Positions 62,166 to 64,000 of a stretch of DNA of 64,000 bases are shown here, in pieces. A model generated the notes under the pieces. It was given only the letters and a program-made list of their open reading frames with translations. It searched no databases and was not told the origin of the DNA. This DNA comes from Congzhengia sp045635085 (GTDB lineage: Bacteria > Bacillota > Clostridia > UBA1381 > UBA9506): positions 1 to 64,000 of the forward strand of contig JAZRBM010000014.1 of assembly GCA_045635085.1 (NCBI GenBank), written 5' to 3'. The position numbers and the translations under genes are program-made. The stretch's first letter is position 1; every line of letters begins with the position of its first letter.

Positions 62166-62821
62166 ACGAATTTACTCTTACTTTCTATAACCTTTCCTAT
62201 GACTCTTATCCTTTTAACATCTGCTCCTGTAAATTTTCTTGGAGGGTAGTTGTGGTTTTGTGAAATTAAAGTTATAGAATCTTTGTCGTAGTTTACTATT
62301 TTTATAACGCCTTCTTCGTCGTCGATTGTAACGACGCCATATGAACCGTTATCAATACTGGTTTGTCTGCGGACTAAAACCAAGTCACCCTCATACAGTC
62401 TTGGCTCCATGCTGTTACCCTTTACCTTCAGATAAAAAAAGTCATCATGGTTATATCCGCGCAGAGTAGAAGCATCTACGGTTTCTTTTCCCATATCGCA
62501 TTCAAATGCAAGACCACCATAACCTGCACGAACAACGCCTACAACAGGAAGCAGTACCATTTTATCCAGTGGAATTGCGTCTAACGGTTCGTTGTCGCTT
62601 TTATTTAGCTTATCCATAAGCTCGGATACTGAAATAGACATTGCTTTAGCAACGCATGAGAGGGTTTTGGTAGTCGGCATAATGGGAAGTTTGGTTCTCG
62701 GGTTTTCGTTTTTTTCAAGCATAGAAATGTAGCCTTTGCTAAGCCCGCTAAAACGCGCAAACTCGTCCATAGTGATTTCATAAAGCTCTCGGTATTGTTT
62801 AATTATCTCGCCAATTGTCAT
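62162..62821 (-). CDS. CI/LexA-like repressor with S24 peptidase domain
   Basis: The start at 62821 gives 219 residues. Residues 1-70 are an XRE helix-turn-helix (MDEFARFSGLSKGYISMLEK). The C-terminal half is an S24 autocleavage domain with VVRAGYGGLAFE, catalytic Ser in KGNSMEPRLYEGD and Lys in a later SYGVVTIDDE. DNA damage would trigger self-cleavage. It reads away from a small gene pair, like a phage-type switch. Confidence 0.85.
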   Translation of the reverse strand: MTIGEIIKQYRELYEITMDEFARFSGLSKGYISMLEKNENPRTKLPIMPTTKTLSCVAKAMSISVSELMDKLNKSDNEPLDAIPLDKMVLLPVVGVVRAGYGGLAFECDMGKETVDASTLRGYNHDDFFYLKVKGNSMEPRLYEGDLVLVRRQTSIDNGSYGVVTIDDEEGVIKIVNYDKDSITLISQNHNYPPRKFTGADVKRIRVIGKVIESKSKFV

Positions 62822-62834
62822 AATTTGCACCTCT

Positions 62835-62951
62835 TTTGTTTAGTATATTAGACATTATACGACAAATTTTTCCCTTTGTCAACACATATTTAATAAATTA
62901 AACAAAATTCAATCCAGTATACTTGACAAATTTAATTTAATATGTTAAACT
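62835..62951. promoter_or_regulatory. Divergent control region with repeated GTTTA/TAAAC half-sites
   Basis: A plus-strand promoter is TTGACA (62923-62928) and TAAACT (62946-62951), 17 bases apart. GTTTA-like half-sites recur at about 62837-62853, 62890-62903 and 62940-62950, two of them at the promoters, as expected of operators for the adjacent CI-like repressor. Confidence 0.5.
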
Positions 62952-62994
62952 ATCTGCATAGACCGGTCAAGAAAAAAAGAAAGGATGAGAGCTA

Positions 62995-63162
62995 GTGGAA
63001 AAATCAAGAGTTAAGACAGATTGTTTTGCTTATCGTCGTGGGGAATGCAGTGTTTTATATGAGCTTGTTTGTCAGAATAAGAGTTGCAGCTTTTATAAAA
63101 CATGTGAGCAATACAAAGACGACAAATTGAAATATTCTTATAAAGGTCGTGTTGTCTGTTGA
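62995..63162 (+). CDS. Small Cys-rich protein (55 residues)
   Basis: A GTG at 62995 with AAAGGATGAG upstream opens a frame that ends at 63162. It contains CFAYRRGECSVLYELVC and CSFYKTC, in total six Cys residues in 30 residues, plus a final Cys, suggesting zinc binding. Its stop overlaps the TTG start of the sigma-like gene. Similar Cys-rich microproteins accompany sigma-like phage regulators in Clostridia. Confidence 0.6.
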   Translation: MEKSRVKTDCFAYRRGECSVLYELVCQNKSCSFYKTCEQYKDDKLKYSYKGRVVC

Positions 63163-63539
63163 GTTTTGACCAGAAAAAAGAAAAGTTTGAAAAGTACAGA
63201 GTGAATTTAAAAGAATTAAAAAGGTTTGCCAGAGAATATAAGATGCTAGAGGACTTGACGAAAATTCTGTCTCCTGCAGACACCAAGGAAACTAAAAATA
63301 CGCTCGAGAATTTGGGCAGAGAAAAGCTTAAGCTATGCAAGAAGGTAAATTGCATACTAAAGGAAAAGAGAGCGATTGAAAAAGAAATTGATAATGTTAA
63401 AAACGGCGCAGAAGCCATGCTTTTGCGATATAGATACATAGACGGGTGCGATTGGGAAGAAATTTCAGAACTACTTAATTATTCGCCGAGAAATATTCAC
63501 TATATGCACAAAAAAGCACTTAGTGAGATCGCAAAATAG
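63159..63539 (+). CDS. Sigma-70 region 4-like/ArpU-like regulator
   Basis: The TTG at 63159 overlaps the previous stop. The 126-residue protein has a long coiled coil followed by a region 4-type helix-turn-helix (LLRYRYIDGCDWEEISELLN, then SPRNIHYMHKKALSEI), like late-gene regulators of phages (ArpU/DUF1492 type). Without other sigma regions it probably acts as an activator. It shows the operon is phage-derived or co-opted. Confidence 0.75.
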   Translation: MSFDQKKEKFEKYRVNLKELKRFAREYKMLEDLTKILSPADTKETKNTLENLGREKLKLCKKVNCILKEKRAIEKEIDNVKNGAEAMLLRYRYIDGCDWEEISELLNYSPRNIHYMHKKALSEIAK

Positions 63540-63544
63540 ATAGA

Positions 63545-63575
63545 GGGAGCTGCAGTTTTTTAGCAGCTCTTTTTA
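63545..63575 (+). terminator. Terminator of the sigma-like gene
   Basis: GAGCTGC and GCAGCTC pair around AGTTTTTTA, followed by TTTTT. Confidence 0.75.
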
Positions 63576-63577
63576 TG

Positions 63578-63606
63578 TTGAAAAAGTGTTATTTATATGC
63601 TATACT
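63578..63606 (+). promoter_or_regulatory. Promoter of the HAD gene
   Basis: TTGAAA (63578-63583) and TATACT (63601-63606) are 17 bases apart. Confidence 0.65.
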
Positions 63607-63637
63607 AAAGTAAACTAATTTGGTTTAGGAGAGGAAA

Positions 63638-64000
63638 ATGAACGTTTACGATTTTGACAAGACAATATATGATGGCGACAGTACGGTCAATTTTTATAAA
63701 TTCTGTATAAGAAAAAGACCTGCTATACTGCGGTATTTACCTGTGCAGTTATGGGCATTTTTTATGTACTTTATAAGACTTTATGACAAAACAACTATGA
63801 AAGAAAACTTTTACAGATTTTTACAAGGAATAGATGATGTAGATATATTGCTTAAGGAGTTTTGGGAAAAAAATATGTCGAAAATAAAGTCCTGGTACAT
63901 TAAGGCAAAACAGGATGATGATGTAATAATTTCGGCCTCACCTGAATTTTTGTTAAAAATTCCCTGTGATATGTTAAACATTAAGATGATGGCATCAAGG
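63638..64000 (+). CDS. HAD-IB-family phosphatase, truncated by the window end
   Basis: The ATG at 63638 follows TAGGAGAGGAAA. The visible 121 residues open with the HAD motif I variant NVYDFDKTIYDGDST and later show motif II-like VIISASPEF. A long hydrophobic loop (AILRYLPVQLWAFFMYFIRL) lies between. It resembles SerB-like or CapP-like HAD-IB hydrolases. The 3' part is outside the window. Confidence 0.8.
   Translation, partial: MNVYDFDKTIYDGDSTVNFYKFCIRKRPAILRYLPVQLWAFFMYFIRLYDKTTMKENFYRFLQGIDDVDILLKEFWEKNMSKIKSWYIKAKQDDDVIISASPEFLLKIPCDMLNIKMMASR

Overview
The window comes from an AT-rich Gram-positive anaerobe, most likely a gut-type member of the Clostridia. The evidence is strong SD sequences, frequent TTG/GTG starts, a T-box leader, a DnaD-type primosome gene, CarD, ZapA, RapZ, a 2-oxoacid:ferredoxin oxidoreductase subunit, and no outer-membrane genes. 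I cannot name the species from the sequence alone.

Positions 1 to about 29 kb are accessory DNA. The left end (1-5 kb) holds an array of short palindromes, a truncated gene tail, a run of small regulators (three XRE types and one TipA-like MerR), two membrane proteins and a GNAT acetyltransferase. A mobilizable-element backbone follows (5.0-11.5 kb): a DUF6076-like gene, a promoter and structured leader, a RepA-like ATPase, a second hairpin-rich region that may hold oriT, MobC, a relaxase, an excisionase, a tyrosine integrase and a HTH protein.

From 11.6 to 29 kb lies a defence island. Its first part is a restriction-modification cluster: a controller, two C5-methyltransferases, two paralogous PD-(D/E)XK-like proteins in tandem, a small PD-ExK nuclease and a larger PD-DxExK protein. 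Then come an ArsC/Spx-like protein, AbiH, a flavoredoxin-like protein and a Gabija-like pair (OLD nuclease plus UvrD helicase) preceded by an unrecognised 509-residue protein. Small element genes (DUF6809-like, ribbon-helix-helix, SLOG) follow. Last is a minus-strand pair: a predicted zinc-binding protein and a membrane-anchored protein. The island ends at tRNA-Ser(CGA), beside a 42-nt partial copy of that tRNA.

From 29.9 kb to the end the DNA is core chromosome: feoB, an AraC regulator, a polysaccharide deacetylase, argG under ArgR-type boxes, mgtC, mrp, a glycosyltransferase, a ZIP transporter, zapA, a CarD gene, a YycJ-like hydrolase with rlmH, a Trp T-box with a lone trpB, an amino-acid permease, murA with an orphan oxidoreductase gamma subunit, a polar amino-acid ABC transporter, two CobW GTPases, a LOG protein, rpsO, dnaD-dnaC, prs, ldh, an ECF S-component, iscS-iscU-mnmA, rapZ, a CI/LexA-like repressor divergent from a small Cys-rich protein and a sigma-like protein, and a truncated HAD phosphatase.

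The observations most worth a second look are the two-MTase/two-paralog restriction cluster, the gene upstream of the Gabija-like pair, the two-gene cassette beside tRNA-Ser, the palindrome arrays and compact multi-hairpin units, a family of terminators sharing one hairpin tip, and a G9 tract sitting in a Shine-Dalgarno position.
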